Shown: positions 1 through 9,173 of the stretch, in pieces
How positions within the stretch are numbered: position 1 is the stretch's first letter
How the letters are laid out: every line of letters begins with the position of its first letter
Notes under the pieces: model-generated
Told to the model about the DNA's origin: nothing
The model's database searches: none
What the model saw: only the letters and a program-made list of their open reading frames with translations
Program-made: the position numbers and the translations under genes
Assembly: GCA_002399735.1 (NCBI GenBank)
Contig: DHEF01000042.1
Span: 130,806 to 194,805 of the forward strand
Direction: 5' to 3'
Source of the DNA: Chitinophagaceae bacterium UBA4857
GTDB taxonomy: Bacteria; Bacteroidota; Bacteroidia; Chitinophagales; Chitinophagaceae
DNA: 64,000 nucleotides

Positions 1-1
1 A

Positions 2-1390
2 AATACACCTTTTGCTGGTTTACAGTCGGTGTATTTTATAGGCATTGGTGGTATAGGGATGAGTGCATTGGCCAGGTTCTTTCACACGCAGGGAGTACAG
101 GTTAGCGGGTACGATAAAACAAGTACCGTACTAACCAGACAGCTAAGCGATAGTGGCATAGAAATACATTACGAGGAGAATATTAGTTTATTACCTCCGC
201 ATGTTGATTTGGTGGTGTACACACCCGCTATACCTGCTACGCATAAGGAGTTGGTACATTATCGGGAGACAGGTGTTAAAGTGATAAAAAGAAGTGATGT
301 GTTGCAGATTATTTCCGAAGGATCATTTAATATATGTATTGCCGGTACACATGGTAAAACAACCATTACCACTATGGTGGCGCATATACTAAGAGATACG
401 GGTTATGGCTGCAATGCTTTTTTAGGAGGGATCTCCGCAAATTATGGCACAAACTTTTGGAGCAATCCTAAAAATGTTTGTGTAATAGAAGCAGATGAAT
501 ATGATAGAAGCTTTTTGAAATTAAGTCCGGATATAGCCATTGTTTCTGCAATGGACGCCGACCACCTGGATATTTATGGCGATGCCATAACCATGGAAGA
601 AGCGTTTATTGATTTTACAAAAAAAATAAAATCAGGCGGTACATTAATACATCAGGCGGCATTGCCTAAAAGCAATCAGTTAGTGGCCGATGTAAAGTAT
701 AGCTATGCCGTTAACCATGCAGGAGCTTATACCGTTGCTGAAAATATTCGTACCGGCGAAGGTGGTTATGTGTTTGATGTGCGTGTTGGGAAGGTAGTGT
801 ATGAAAATGTGGTGTTAAATATGGGAGGCTTGCATAATATAGAAAATATGTTGGCTGCCATAACCGTTGCAAGTTCTTTACATATTGAGGGAGAAACAAT
901 AAAATCAGCGGTAGCTTCTTTCAAAGGAGTAAAGCGCAGGTTTGAATATATAGTGCCACCTGCAGCGCAAGGCGATGTAGTATATATTGACGACTATGCA
1001 CATCATCCCGAAGAATTGCGTCCGCTGATTACAGGTGCAAAAAAAATGTTTATAGGTAAAAAATGTACCGTCATTTTTCAACCGCATTTATTTAGTCGTA
1101 CTCGTGATTTTGCTGATGGTTTTGCCGAAGTGTTGGACATGGCCGATGAAATAATTCTGCTACCTATTTATCCGGCAAGAGAGTTGCCCATGGAAAACGT
1201 AAACAGCGAAATGCTGTTGGAAAGAATGAAGAATAAAAACAAAAGAATTTTAAATAAAGAAGAAGTGATGCGTTGGATGCAGGAAGAATATGCAGTAAAC
1301 ACAACACAAGAAAAAAAAGTATTAATAACAGCAGGTGCCGGTGATATAGATACACTGGTACCACAGATTAAAGATTATTTGACAAAGTGA
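2..1390 (+). CDS. murC: UDP-N-acetylmuramate--L-alanine ligase (MurC), 5' end cut by window
   Basis: Cytoplasmic ligase that adds L-alanine to UDP-MurNAc in peptidoglycan precursor synthesis, using ATP. The N-terminus shows the glycine-rich UDP-binding motif GIGGIGMSALA. The ATP loop GTHGKTT lies near residue 106 (counted from the GTG at 29), followed by the Mur-ligase segment EADEYDRS. A GTG at 29 could serve as start, but the frame stays open to base 2 and reads NTPFAGLQSVYFIGIGG. MurC proteins normally have a few residues before the YFIGIGGIGMSA motif, so I infer that the real start lies just outside the window. It is followed by ftsQ, ftsA and ftsZ on the same strand, the usual end of a dcw cluster. 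A DR1 repeat separates it from ftsQ. Confidence 0.96.
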   Translation, partial: NTPFAGLQSVYFIGIGGIGMSALARFFHTQGVQVSGYDKTSTVLTRQLSDSGIEIHYEENISLLPPHVDLVVYTPAIPATHKELVHYRETGVKVIKRSDVLQIISEGSFNICIAGTHGKTTITTMVAHILRDTGYGCNAFLGGISANYGTNFWSNPKNVCVIEADEYDRSFLKLSPDIAIVSAMDADHLDIYGDAITMEEAFIDFTKKIKSGGTLIHQAALPKSNQLVADVKYSYAVNHAGAYTVAENIRTGEGGYVFDVRVGKVVYENVVLNMGGLHNIENMLAAITVASSLHIEGETIKSAVASFKGVKRRFEYIVPPAAQGDVVYIDDYAHHPEELRPLITGAKKMFIGKKCTVIFQPHLFSRTRDFADGFAEVLDMADEIILLPIYPARELPMENVNSEMLLERMKNKNKRILNKEEVMRWMQEEYAVNTTQEKKVLITAGAGDIDTLVPQIKDYLTK

Positions 1391-1504
1391 TTTTTTGTTG
1401 ACGAGCAGCAGTTCCCTGATTGGGCTTTACTTGCGATGCTCCGTTCTGCTGCACCAATTCTATTGGCCAAAACGCAGCATCCCGAATTTATTTCGGGAAA
1501 ACAA
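1391..1504 (+). repeat. DR1 dispersed repeat, copy 1 (divergent)
   Basis: Intergenic DNA between murC and ftsQ. It contains CTTGCGATGCTCCGTTCTGC, then CACCAATTCTATTGGCC and a hairpin CCCGAA...TTCGGG near 1480-1498. The last part reappears in reverse orientation at about 23827-23870, which identifies both as members of one family. Confidence 0.7.
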
Positions 1505-1535
1505 TATCGCTAATCAACAATAAGAGCGTTAAAAA

Positions 1536-2711
1536 TTGAGTAACAAAATATCCATAAAAAAAGTAGTAAGGTTTGCCATTTGGGCATTGATAGTTGTTGT
1601 AATGATTACACTAATCAATATGGCAATGGGTAGCCAGCGTACCGATGTGTGTAAAGACTATACCGTTAGCATAACTGGTGTAGAAGCAGGTGAAGTTTTT
1701 TTAACGGAGAAGGATGTAGTTAAACTGGTAGCATCAGCTACAAACGGAAAAATAAAAGGACAAAGTAAAGGTGCATTACCGTTACAAAAACTAGAGCAGT
1801 TACTGGAGGAGAATCATTGGGTAAGAGATGCGGAATTGTTTTTTGATAACAAAGATGTGTTGCATATTAATGTTGTTGAGCGTAAACCTATTGCCCGTGT
1901 ATTTACTGTTGCCGGTAAATCTTTTTATATAGATGAGCTGGGTACTATGTTGCCACTATCCGAGCAGGTAAGTGCCAAGTTACCGGTGTTTACAGGGTTT
2001 ATAGCAAAAAAACAATTAAATAAAAAGGACAGTGTGTTATTAACGGATATGGTAGCAACAGCCCGTTACATCAATGCAAGTGAGTTTTGGCAATCGCAGG
2101 TTTCGCAAATAGATATTACTGCTTGCGGAAATGATTGCTGGAATTTTGATATGATACCATTGGTAGGTAACCATGTAGTTAAACTGGGTGACGGAAAAAA
2201 TATTGAAGATAAGTTTAACCGGCTGATGACATTTTATAAAAAAGTGTTGAAACCTGTGGGCTTTGAAAAATACCAGACGGTAGATGTAAGGTTTGATGGC
2301 CAGGTGGTAGGTGTAAAAGGAAATATTTCACGTGTAGACTCCATACAATTAAGAAAAAATATTGAGAACATTTTAAAGCAATCACGGGAGTTAAATGAAA
2401 TGATGGCGGTAACACCCATTATGGATAATGTAAAACCGCTTTTACCGGATGCAGCCTTGGGTGAAGATGAAAATAAAGGAGTTGGGGAAGATAGCGATGG
2501 GCCAACTACGCCAACGGTAACAGCACCCGCTAAACCGGCAACGGTAAAACCAACGGTAAGCGATAAACCTAAACCGGCAAAACAAACGCCGGCCAAAACA
2601 ACGGCCAAGCCACCGGTAAAACAACCGGCCGCAAAGCCAAAACCCGCGGATAAAAAGCCGGCAGGTTCACCAAAGGCAGTAATGCCCAAACGAAACACAC
2701 AACGGCAATAG
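1536..2711 (+). CDS. ftsQ: Cell division protein FtsQ with Lys/Pro/Ala-rich tail
   Basis: Divisome protein: a short cytoplasmic end, one membrane segment (about residues 11-30), then a periplasmic POTRA-like region with HWVRDAELFF and the VVERKPIARV stretch typical of FtsQ/DivIB. The start is a TTG. An in-frame TAA lies immediately before it at 1530, and the next in-frame ATG falls inside the membrane segment, so TTG is the only start that keeps the anchor. The last 70 residues or so (322-391) are a low-complexity tail of Pro, Lys, Ala and Thr that is not part of the usual fold; it would lie in the periplasm and carries a strong positive charge. Position between murC and ftsA supports the call. 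Confidence 0.9.
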   Translation: MSNKISIKKVVRFAIWALIVVVMITLINMAMGSQRTDVCKDYTVSITGVEAGEVFLTEKDVVKLVASATNGKIKGQSKGALPLQKLEQLLEENHWVRDAELFFDNKDVLHINVVERKPIARVFTVAGKSFYIDELGTMLPLSEQVSAKLPVFTGFIAKKQLNKKDSVLLTDMVATARYINASEFWQSQVSQIDITACGNDCWNFDMIPLVGNHVVKLGDGKNIEDKFNRLMTFYKKVLKPVGFEKYQTVDVRFDGQVVGVKGNISRVDSIQLRKNIENILKQSRELNEMMAVTPIMDNVKPLLPDAALGEDENKGVGEDSDGPTTPTVTAPAKPATVKPTVSDKPKPAKQTPAKTTAKPPVKQPAAKPKPADKKPAGSPKAVMPKRNTQRQ

Positions 2712-2771
2712 TGTAATTGATAAAGAGTAGTAAGTAGCCACAAAATTTTGACAACAACTAAAAACACAAAT

Positions 2772-4157
2772 ATGAACACAGAACAACCCATTATTGTCGG
2801 ACTGGATATTGGTACTACCAAGATTGCAGTTATTGCCGGCCGTAAGAACGAGTTTGGCAAACTCGAAATTCTTGGCTTTGGTAAATCAAATTCCAATGGT
2901 GTAAAACATGGACAAGTGTTAAACATCGATGAAACAATTAAAGCTATTCGTCAGGCTCTAGACAACTGCTTCGCTTCAAATCCTAACCTGGATATAAATG
3001 AAGTGTATGTAGGTATTGCCGGACACCATATTAAAAGTTTGCAAACACGTGGCGATTTAGTACGTCAGTCAAACGAAGATGAAATAACACAACAAGAGAT
3101 TGATCAACTGATTTCCGATCAGTACAAAACATATATACCTGCCGGTGACCAGATTATTGATGTAATTCCTCAGGAGTTTACCGTCGATAATTTTCAAAAT
3201 ATTGTTAAACCAATTGGTTACGGTGGGGTAAAGCTTGGTGCTAATTTTCATATTATCACCGGCGATAAAAATGCTATCCGTAACATTAATCGGAGTGTTG
3301 AAAAATCGGGTTTAACGCCTAAGGATTTAGTATTACAACCATTAGCTTCTGCTGCTGCTGTAATGGCACAGGAAGATTTAGAAGCCGGTGTTGCTATTGT
3401 TGATATTGGTGGTGGTACAACGGATCTTGCCATTTTTGCGGAAGGAGTTTTAAGACATACTGCGGTTATACCATTTGCAGGTGAAAATATTACCAACGAC
3501 ATTAAAACCGGTTTGGGCGTATTAAAAACACAAGCCGAGCAAATGAAAACGCAGTTTGGTAGTGCTTTATCGAACGAAGCAAAGGGTAATGCTTACATTA
3601 CTATTCCGGGTTTACGTGGTATGCCTGCAAAAGAAATCAGTGTTAAAAACCTGGCCAACATTATTCAGGCTCGTATGAGTGAAATACTGGATTTTGTTAC
3701 TTACCACTTAAAACAAGTTGGTATGGATAACCGCCAGTTAAACGGTGGTATTGTATTAACAGGTGGTGGTTCTCAGTTGCGTCATTTAATTCAGCTTACG
3801 GAGTATATGACCGGTTTACCTGCACGTATTGGTTTTCCTAATGAGCATTTAGCAGCAGGGCATATCGAAGAGTTGGCTAAACCTACTTACTCAACTTGTA
3901 TTGGCTTAATACTAAAAGGTTACGACGATTTTGAAAACAAACGTAAAGTGTTTGATAAAGAGTTTAGAAAGGTAGAAGTACCTGAAACATTAAAAAGCAT
4001 GAACGGTGCTACTGAAGAGGTAACAACGATGGAAATGCCTGCTACTGATATGCCAGTGGATGTAGAAGGACAACGTAAAAAGTTAAATAACTTCTGGGGG
4101 AAATTTAAAGACAGACTGATAGATATATTTAAAGAAGAAGAAGACAAAGCATTGTAA
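2772..4157 (+). CDS. ftsA: Cell division protein FtsA
   Basis: Actin-like ATPase that tethers FtsZ filaments to the inner membrane. It shows phosphate-binding segments GLDIGTTKIAV near the N-terminus and DIGGGTTDLAIF, and the late VLTGGGSQL adenosine motif. The C-terminus ends in an amphipathic stretch (NNFWGKFKDRLIDIFKEE) that fits the FtsA membrane-targeting helix. I chose the ATG at 2772, giving MNTEQPIIVGLDIG; an upstream TTG at 2748 would add only a Thr/Asn-rich segment. The gene follows ftsQ by 60 bp and precedes ftsZ. Confidence 0.95.
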   Translation: MNTEQPIIVGLDIGTTKIAVIAGRKNEFGKLEILGFGKSNSNGVKHGQVLNIDETIKAIRQALDNCFASNPNLDINEVYVGIAGHHIKSLQTRGDLVRQSNEDEITQQEIDQLISDQYKTYIPAGDQIIDVIPQEFTVDNFQNIVKPIGYGGVKLGANFHIITGDKNAIRNINRSVEKSGLTPKDLVLQPLASAAAVMAQEDLEAGVAIVDIGGGTTDLAIFAEGVLRHTAVIPFAGENITNDIKTGLGVLKTQAEQMKTQFGSALSNEAKGNAYITIPGLRGMPAKEISVKNLANIIQARMSEILDFVTYHLKQVGMDNRQLNGGIVLTGGGSQLRHLIQLTEYMTGLPARIGFPNEHLAAGHIEELAKPTYSTCIGLILKGYDDFENKRKVFDKEFRKVEVPETLKSMNGATEEVTTMEMPATDMPVDVEGQRKKLNNFWGKFKDRLIDIFKEEEDKAL

Positions 4158-4300
4158 TAATTAAGAGAGAAACATTACAATAAAGTGGCGGAAGAGCAAT
4201 AAGGATAGGAATAAGCAAATAGACTAGGATTAAGGTTAAAGGCAGTAAACAGAAAATTTGAAAATTGGGCAATGAGGGTTTCTGTTTTAATGAAGGAAAC

Positions 4301-4398
4301 TTACACAATGCTCATCTGTGTTAATGCAGTTGAAGAGTGCGACGCAACCAACCGCCCCTTTAGGGGTTGGGGGAATAGTAGCAATGCCGCCGGTTAAA
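4301..4398 (-). repeat. DR1 dispersed repeat, copy 2
   Basis: Reverse copy. The core GAGTGCGACGCAAC is at 4335-4348, and the flank on its left reads as AACACAGATGAGCATTGTG on the minus strand, closely matching copy 3 after ftsZ. Confidence 0.8.
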
Positions 4399-4426
4399 TA
4401 AAAAAATAACTAACCTGATCGTGACA

Positions 4427-4448
4427 CTTTCAAGCAAAAACTTGAAAG
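4427..4448 (+). promoter_or_regulatory. Stem-loop in ftsZ leader
   Basis: CTTTCAAG, a six-base A-rich loop, then CTTGAAAG: a perfect 8-bp hairpin ending 17 bases before the ftsZ ATG. It has no T-run, so a terminator is unlikely; a role in translation or mRNA stability, or a protein-binding site, is inferred only from position. Confidence 0.45.
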
Positions 4449-4465
4449 ACTAAATTCAAAAAATT

Positions 4466-6460
4466 ATGATACAATTTGATTTGCCAAAAGAACAGTCATC
4501 CATACTAAAAGTAATTGGTGTTGGCGGCGGCGGCGGTAATGCTGTTAACCACATGTTCACGCAAAAAATTGATGGTGTTGATTTTATTATATGTAACACC
4601 GATTCGCAGGCTTTATCAAGAAGCGAAATACCTAATCGTATACAGCTAGGACCACACTTGACACAAGGTTTAGGTGCGGGTGCTAATCCTGAAATTGGCC
4701 GCCAGGCAACCGAAGAGTCGTTAGAAGAAATAAGAAGAATACTGGAAGTAAATACCAAGATGGCTTTTATTACTGCTGGTATGGGTGGTGGTACTGGTAC
4801 AGGTGGTGCACCCATTATTTCAAAAATTTGTAAAGATCTGGGTATACTTACCGTTGGTATTGTTACAACGCCATTTGCTTACGAAGGTAAAAAACGTCAG
4901 CAACAAGCCGAGGATGGTATAAAAATGTTGAAACAGTATGTAGATACTTTACTGGTTATTAGTAACGATAAATTACGCCACCAGTTTGGTAACTTAAAAA
5001 TGAAAGAAGCTTTTGATAAAGCCGACAACGTTTTAGCTACTGCTGCAAAATGTATAACTGATGTAATTAACAGCACCGGACAAATTAACGTTGACTTTGC
5101 GGACGTATGTACCGTAATGCGTGATGGTGGTGTTGCTATTTTGGGTAATGCTGCTGCAAGCGGTGAAAATCGTGCTCAGCAAGCGATTGAAGACGCATTG
5201 AACTCACCGTTATTAAACGATAACGACATTCGTGGTGCTAAATGGATTTTAATTAACATTAACTCTGCCGAAGGTGAACATGAGTTTACAATGGATGAAG
5301 TTGAGATTATACAAAGCCATTTGTTAACGCAAGCGGGCGAAACCAGCGATGTTATTTTAGGTTTAGGTTATGATAATACTTTGGGCGATAAACTGGGTAT
5401 TACCTTAATTGCTACAGGTTTTCAACACAAGGAAGCTTATGTAAAACCGGTTATTAAAAAAGAAGAACCTAAAGAAGAGAAGATTGTATTAGAGTTAAAG
5501 CCAGTGGCAAAACCGGTAACTATATTACCAATAGTTAATAATGTTGCAACTGAAGAAGTAGCAGCACCAAAGGCTGAAAAAGCAATACATGTACAAGCAC
5601 CTGTGCAACAAAATCCGTTACCGGAGCAGCTTAGTCCAAAGTTGGTAGAAACCCCAATGCCTTACGACATGGCACCCATGCCTACCGTAAATGATATGGT
5701 TGAAACCAATATGGTGCCTGAGCTAGAGCCTACGATGTACTTTGATTTAAATACTGGTAATGCAGTAGTTAATAAACAAGAGGAAAATTTACTAAGTAAA
5801 AATACGGGTGATAACTATCGTGTAATTACTGTTGAAAACTTGTTCCTGCACGAGGATAATAATGGTATAAATTCGAGTCTCAATTCTGAATCTAATACCC
5901 CTCGAAAAGAACAAATTCAACAACAAATTATTCAAGATAGTAGCAACCCTTTGCCTGCAGCTTCGGGGGGCTATCTGGCCAGACCGTCCAATATTTATGC
6001 AAGTGCTAACGGGGCAGCAAACCACGTTCAGCAACCTGCAGATAAACCGGTTCCACCAACCAAAGCCACCGCACAGGATGAGGCATCATCTGATCTGCAA
6101 ATGCATCTGGTAGAAAGGGACGAAATTCCGGCGGCGGATGCGCCGTTGGCCGATCAGGCTCAATCACCTTTGTTTCCGACTGTAGAGGATCCTGCACCGC
6201 AGGACGAAACTGAAGAGCAAAAACGTAGGGCATTTGAACGAATCCAGAAATTGCGTAATCTGTCGTTCAACGTTAACGCAAGCGACCCGAATCATGAGTT
6301 TGAAAATGTGCCGGCATACATCCGCCGCAATATGGAATTATACAACAGTAACCAACACATCGAAAAATTCTACAGCGGTTACGAAGTGTCTTCCGATAAT
6401 AATAATCAAGGTAATATATCTACCATCAATACTTTTTTAGAAGGCAAAAAGCCTGACTAA
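4466..6460 (+). CDS. ftsZ: Cell division protein FtsZ, long C-terminal linker
   Basis: Tubulin-like GTPase forming the division ring. The GTPase core occupies about residues 12-322, with GVGGGGGNAVNHM, the tubulin signature GGGTGTG at 107-113 and the T7-loop region NVDFADVCTVM near 208-218. At 664 residues it is much longer than the roughly 380-400 of typical FtsZ. The extra length is a low-complexity linker (about 323-610) rich in Pro, Glu, Gln and Asn. The end carries VPAYIRRN (about 615-622), the conserved C-terminal peptide type seen in Bacteroidota, followed by about 40 more residues. Two hairpins follow the gene, at least one of them terminator-like. Confidence 0.97.
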   Translation: MIQFDLPKEQSSILKVIGVGGGGGNAVNHMFTQKIDGVDFIICNTDSQALSRSEIPNRIQLGPHLTQGLGAGANPEIGRQATEESLEEIRRILEVNTKMAFITAGMGGGTGTGGAPIISKICKDLGILTVGIVTTPFAYEGKKRQQQAEDGIKMLKQYVDTLLVISNDKLRHQFGNLKMKEAFDKADNVLATAAKCITDVINSTGQINVDFADVCTVMRDGGVAILGNAAASGENRAQQAIEDALNSPLLNDNDIRGAKWILININSAEGEHEFTMDEVEIIQSHLLTQAGETSDVILGLGYDNTLGDKLGITLIATGFQHKEAYVKPVIKKEEPKEEKIVLELKPVAKPVTILPIVNNVATEEVAAPKAEKAIHVQAPVQQNPLPEQLSPKLVETPMPYDMAPMPTVNDMVETNMVPELEPTMYFDLNTGNAVVNKQEENLLSKNTGDNYRVITVENLFLHEDNNGINSSLNSESNTPRKEQIQQQIIQDSSNPLPAASGGYLARPSNIYASANGAANHVQQPADKPVPPTKATAQDEASSDLQMHLVERDEIPAADAPLADQAQSPLFPTVEDPAPQDETEEQKRRAFERIQKLRNLSFNVNASDPNHEFENVPAYIRRNMELYNSNQHIEKFYSGYEVSSDNNNQGNISTINTFLEGKKPD

Positions 6461-6470
6461 AATATTCGTT

Positions 6471-6508
6471 CAGCCTGGCTGTTAAAGCCGGGCTGTTTCG
6501 TTCCTTTT
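6471..6508 (+). terminator. Terminator-like hairpin after ftsZ
   Basis: CAGCCTGGCT and AGCCGGGCTG form a 10-bp stem with one G-U pair and a five-base loop, followed by a T-rich run, 10 bp after the ftsZ stop. Confidence 0.75.
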
Positions 6509-6537
6509 GAAAATGCCAATCAGTGTTTTTAGTTGTG

Positions 6538-6568
6538 GCCCTTGTCGTTTTTCGGCAGGGGCTTTTTT
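6538..6568 (+). terminator. Second rho-independent terminator after ftsZ
   Basis: GCCCTTGTCG pairs with CGGCAGGGGC (two G-U pairs) around a T loop and is followed directly by six T's. It stands in tandem with the hairpin at 6471 and marks the end of the division cluster transcript. Confidence 0.8.
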
Positions 6569-6696
6569 AGTTTCAAAGATTGAAGAGGTTGAAGAAGTTC
6601 AAAGGTTCAATGTTCAATGTTCAAGGGTTCAATGTTATCGTGGTAATGCGTAACTGTTTTCTAAATACTATATACTCAATATTGCATACTATTATC

Positions 6697-6790
6697 TTGT
6701 TAGTCAGCTACATTACTACTATCATCGTCCCTTGCGTCGCACTCTTCAACTGTATTAACATAGATGAGCATTATGCAAGTGCAAATATTT
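6697..6790 (+). repeat. DR1 dispersed repeat, copy 3
   Basis: Forward copy with core CCCTTGCGTCGCACTCTTCA around 6729-6748, followed by an AACATAGATGAGCATTATGC segment shared with copies 2 and 9. Confidence 0.85.
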
Positions 6791-6820
6791 AAACACTTGT
6801 TTTTTAAATTTAAGCGTTTC

Positions 6821-6853
6821 TAAAGCCCCTCCTTCGGAGGGGTTTGGGGAGGC
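6821..6853. repeat. GC-rich palindromic repeat
   Basis: CCCCTCCTTCGGAGGGG followed by TTTGGGGAGGCC. The same element, allowing variants, occurs near 54304-54340 (inverted) and 61218-61251. Confidence 0.8.
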
Positions 6854-6889
6854 CTTATTGGGCATTATGCAGTACCAAAATATTCTTTT

Positions 6890-6954
6890 GTAGAGACACC
6901 ATGCTGGCGTTTCACTGTAGAATATATATCGAGACGCCAGCATAGCGTCTCTAC
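6890..6954. repeat. Long inverted repeat (hairpin)
   Basis: Arms of about 22 bp with two mismatches: GTAGAGACACCATGCTGGCG at 6890-6909 and its near complement at 6932-6954, with an AT-rich loop. A MITE-like or REP-like element is possible; no transposase is nearby. Confidence 0.7.
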
Positions 6955-6995
6955 ATGAAACCTTGAACCTTTGAACTTCTTCAACCTCTTGAACT

Positions 6996-7026
6996 TTTGA
7001 ACCCTTGAACTTTTGAACTAACTTCA
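6996..7026 (+). promoter_or_regulatory. Possible promoter built from a repeat array
   Basis: TTTG at 6996-6999, a 19-bp spacer and TAACTTCA at 7019-7026 match TTTG-N19-TAnnTTTG with two mismatches. The -33 box would come from the TTCAA array itself. The downstream ATG is at 7031. Confidence 0.35.
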
Positions 7027-7030
7027 CTCA

Positions 7031-7963
7031 ATGGCAACAGTAATTATAACAGGTGGTACCGGCCTTGTAGGCACAGCCCTTACAAAAGCGCTATTGGCTA
7101 AAAGTTATAACGTAATTATTCTCACTCGTAAAATAAATGCTGCAAAACAATTGCCCGGTGTTACCTATGCCTTGTGGGACGTTGATAAAAAATATATTGA
7201 TCCGCAAGCATTAGCCCAGGCCAATGCAATTATACATTTAGCCGGTGCTAATGTGGCCGAAAAACGCTGGACAAAAAAACGCAAACAGGAAATAATAGAT
7301 AGTCGTGTAAAAACAGGAGAGTGTATTGTGTATGCGCTACAAAACAATCCGCATACTATTACAACAGTAGCCGCCGCATCGGCTATTGGTTATTATGGCC
7401 CCGATCCTGTTATACCCAATCCGCATCTATTTGATGAAGAGTCAAAACCTTATGATGATTACTTAGCAACAACCTGTGTACAGTGGGAGCAAGCCTTACA
7501 CCCTGTAAAAGATAGGGGCATTAAACTGGTTACTTTACGTACGGGTATTGTGTTGGCAAAAGAAGGTGGCGCGCTGGATAAATTTAAACAACCATTACGT
7601 TTTGGTGTAGCAACCGTGTTAGGTAATGGCAAACAGATAATCAGCTGGATACATATAGATGACCTGGTACGTTTGTACATACGTGCATTAGAGCATGATA
7701 AAATGATTGGTGTATATAATGCAGTGACTCCCGGCCCTGTAAATAATAAAACGCTTATGCTAACATTAGCGAAAAAAATAAAAGGAAAATATTATACTAC
7801 ACTACATGTACCCGCTTTTTTGTTGAAAATGGTATTAGGCGAAATGAGCATAGAAGTATTAAAAAGTGCTACCGTAAGTTGTAAAAAACTACACGCCGCC
7901 GATTTTACTTTTATTTACCCCGGTATTGAAGGAGCAATTACCGACTGTATAAAAAACGATTAA
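7031..7963 (+). CDS. TIGR01777-family NAD-dependent epimerase/oxidoreductase
   Basis: Atypical SDR protein of the YfcH/SulA-like TIGR01777 family, whose substrate is unknown. It has the nucleotide motif TGGTGLVG at residues 7-14 and [15 protein letters not shown], a hallmark of this family where the LAGA loop precedes the RW segment. The C-terminal part (from [13 protein letters not shown]) fits the associated DUF1731 tail. Length of 310 residues is normal. Its stop overlaps by 4 bp the stop of the convergent gene on the other strand. Confidence 0.9.
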   Translation: MATVIITGGTGLVGTALTKALLAKSYNVIILTRKINAAKQLPGVTYALWDVDKKYIDPQALAQANAIIHLAGANVAEKRWTKKRKQEIIDSRVKTGECIVYALQNNPHTITTVAAASAIGYYGPDPVIPNPHLFDEESKPYDDYLATTCVQWEQALHPVKDRGIKLVTLRTGIVLAKEGGALDKFKQPLRFGVATVLGNGKQIISWIHIDDLVRLYIRALEHDKMIGVYNAVTPGPVNNKTLMLTLAKKIKGKYYTTLHVPAFLLKMVLGEMSIEVLKSATVSCKKLHAADFTFIYPGIEGAITDCIKND

Positions 7964-8496
7964 GACAATTGTATGGCTAATAATGCTTCATAAGGGTTGC
8001 CCTGTAAACCTAGTACCTGTGCAAAAGCAGGTTCGGTTTTAATACCTTCTTTTTTCAGTGCCATAATTTGCTGCCTGAATGTTTCATCATTTTCTTGTAG
8101 CAATTGGTGTTCAATAATCATGTGTTTATAGCCCCATTGTTCCTTAACGGGTATGGGTTGTGCAAATATTTCTACCGGAAAATTATCTAATGTAAAACTA
8201 GCAATTACCGCAGGTGTATCCTGAAAGTTGGTTTCATATAAACGGAAACCTGCGTAGCTGCTAAAATGTGTTGTTAATGTTTCTATATAACCACGTTTAT
8301 CTTCATAACAGCAAAGTATATCCAGATCACTACTGCCAATGTTTATATTAATTGGTATGGTTCCTGCCAGTACAGGTGTAAAAGGTTGCAACTGTTTAAA
8401 TATTTCATGTTGCTGTAAAATCTTGTAAGCAGCTTGTTGCGTGGCTGTACCGCTAGTTAAATAATCCAGATGATCAAAGTGGGTGTATAATTGCAT
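7960..8496 (-). CDS. DUF4269-like protein
   Basis: 178 residues, probably cytoplasmic. It contains [20 protein letters not shown] (residues 43-62), a G-S-x-D-x-D pattern like the metal site of nucleotidyltransferase-fold proteins, followed by a region with [19 protein letters not shown]. The overall layout matches my recollection of the DUF4269 family. No function is established; a nucleotidyltransferase-like fold is inference from the SDLD motif. Its upstream neighbour on the same strand is separated by a terminator, so it probably has its own promoter. Confidence 0.75.
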   Translation of the reverse strand: MQLYTHFDHLDYLTSGTATQQAAYKILQQHEIFKQLQPFTPVLAGTIPININIGSSDLDILCCYEDKRGYIETLTTHFSSYAGFRLYETNFQDTPAVIASFTLDNFPVEIFAQPIPVKEQWGYKHMIIEHQLLQENDETFRQQIMALKKEGIKTEPAFAQVLGLQGNPYEALLAIQLS

Positions 8497-8519
8497 ATTA
8501 TAAAGTTACTAAAACAGAA

Positions 8520-8547
8520 AAAGGGATAAACAACTGTTTATCCCTTT
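8520..8547 (-). terminator. Terminator of the 8566-9120 lipoprotein gene
   Basis: AAAGGGATAAAC and GTTTATCCCTTT form a 12-bp stem with a four-base loop. On the minus strand it is followed by a T-rich run, just after the lipoprotein stop. Confidence 0.8.
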
Positions 8548-8565
8548 CACAAATTTATTATTTAC

Positions 8566-9120
8566 TTAAAATCTGGTTACACCTTTTTTTACAACACCTT
8601 CTGTAATGAGGCCGTTAGCAATAGTAAAAGTTTTTCCTTTTTCATTTTTCACCTCGCCTTCAAAACTGGCATTTAGTATTCCTTTTGTCGTATCAATACT
8701 ACTAATGGTTACCGTACCGGAGTGAAAAAAGTAATGATCTCTTTTGCCATTTACTGCTGCCGGACTGTACTCGCCATAAGCTTTGTCTACGGCATTTAAT
8801 GTACCTGCACCGCTGATAAAACTATAGGTGCCGGCTTGTATACTGTTAACGTTAATGTTTACGGCCGGTAGCGAATCAGCTTGTGTAGTAGTTATATTAA
8901 CCGAAATACCACTGCTGTTATTCTGTCCAAACAAATTAATATTCCAGGCCTTGGTGTTAACTGTTTGGTCGGCTATAGTAAAGCTAACCTCATTTGCCGG
9001 TTCTTTAACAGGTGCGGCTTGTTGTATAGTATCTTCATCTTCCGATGCTTTATTTTCTGCCTCATTATTACAGGCAAGCAATAGAACGGCGGCAAACAGA
9101 ACGTTGGTAACAGATCTCAT
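8566..9120 (-). CDS. Predicted lipoprotein
   Basis: 184 residues starting with a lipoprotein signal peptide; the lipobox LLLAC places the modified Cys at residue 17. A Glu/Asp-rich linker (about 20-45) follows, then a compact domain of alternating polar and hydrophobic strands with SGTVTISSIDTTKGILNASF and FEGEVKNEKGKTFTIANGLI. The segment resembles small beta-rich Bacteroidota lipoproteins (DUF6252-like), but I cannot name a function. The product is expected in the periplasm or outer membrane. Confidence 0.8.
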   Translation of the reverse strand: MRSVTNVLFAAVLLLACNNEAENKASEDEDTIQQAAPVKEPANEVSFTIADQTVNTKAWNINLFGQNNSSGISVNITTTQADSLPAVNINVNSIQAGTYSFISGAGTLNAVDKAYGEYSPAAVNGKRDHYFFHSGTVTISSIDTTKGILNASFEGEVKNEKGKTFTIANGLITEGVVKKGVTRF

Positions 9121-9173
9121 GTTATATGTTTTAGGTGATTAATAGCTATGTAACTACCTCACTAAATCCAACA

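Larger units (their letters stand above)
4158..4465 (+). other. ftsA-ftsZ intergenic region
   Basis: 308 bp without a gene. It holds a reverse DR1 repeat (about 4301-4398), a short GC-rich palindrome (CCCCTTTAGGGG, 4355-4366), and a perfect hairpin just before ftsZ. I see no clear TAnnTTTG promoter. Confidence 0.6.
6569..7030. repeat. Mosaic of intergenic repeats
   Basis: Gene-free block made of recognisable modules: a TTCAA array (6571-6636), an AT-rich TACTATATACT block (6637-6694), DR1 copy 3 (6697-6790), a GC-rich palindrome (6821-6853), a long imperfect inverted repeat (6890-6954), and an inverted TTCAA array (6958-7018) reaching the next gene. The outer TTCAA arrays face each other, so the whole block is bounded by inverted repeats. 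Confidence 0.8.

Noticed and set aside
2234..2926. 230-residue frame on the minus strand opposite ftsQ and the start of ftsA
   Set aside because: Its Gly/Val/Phe-rich sequence is the complement of the ftsQ Lys/Pro tail codons; no start signal or family match.
6571..7018. TTCAA arrays considered as a CRISPR array
   Set aside because: Units are short, imperfect and contiguous without unique spacers, and no cas gene is present.
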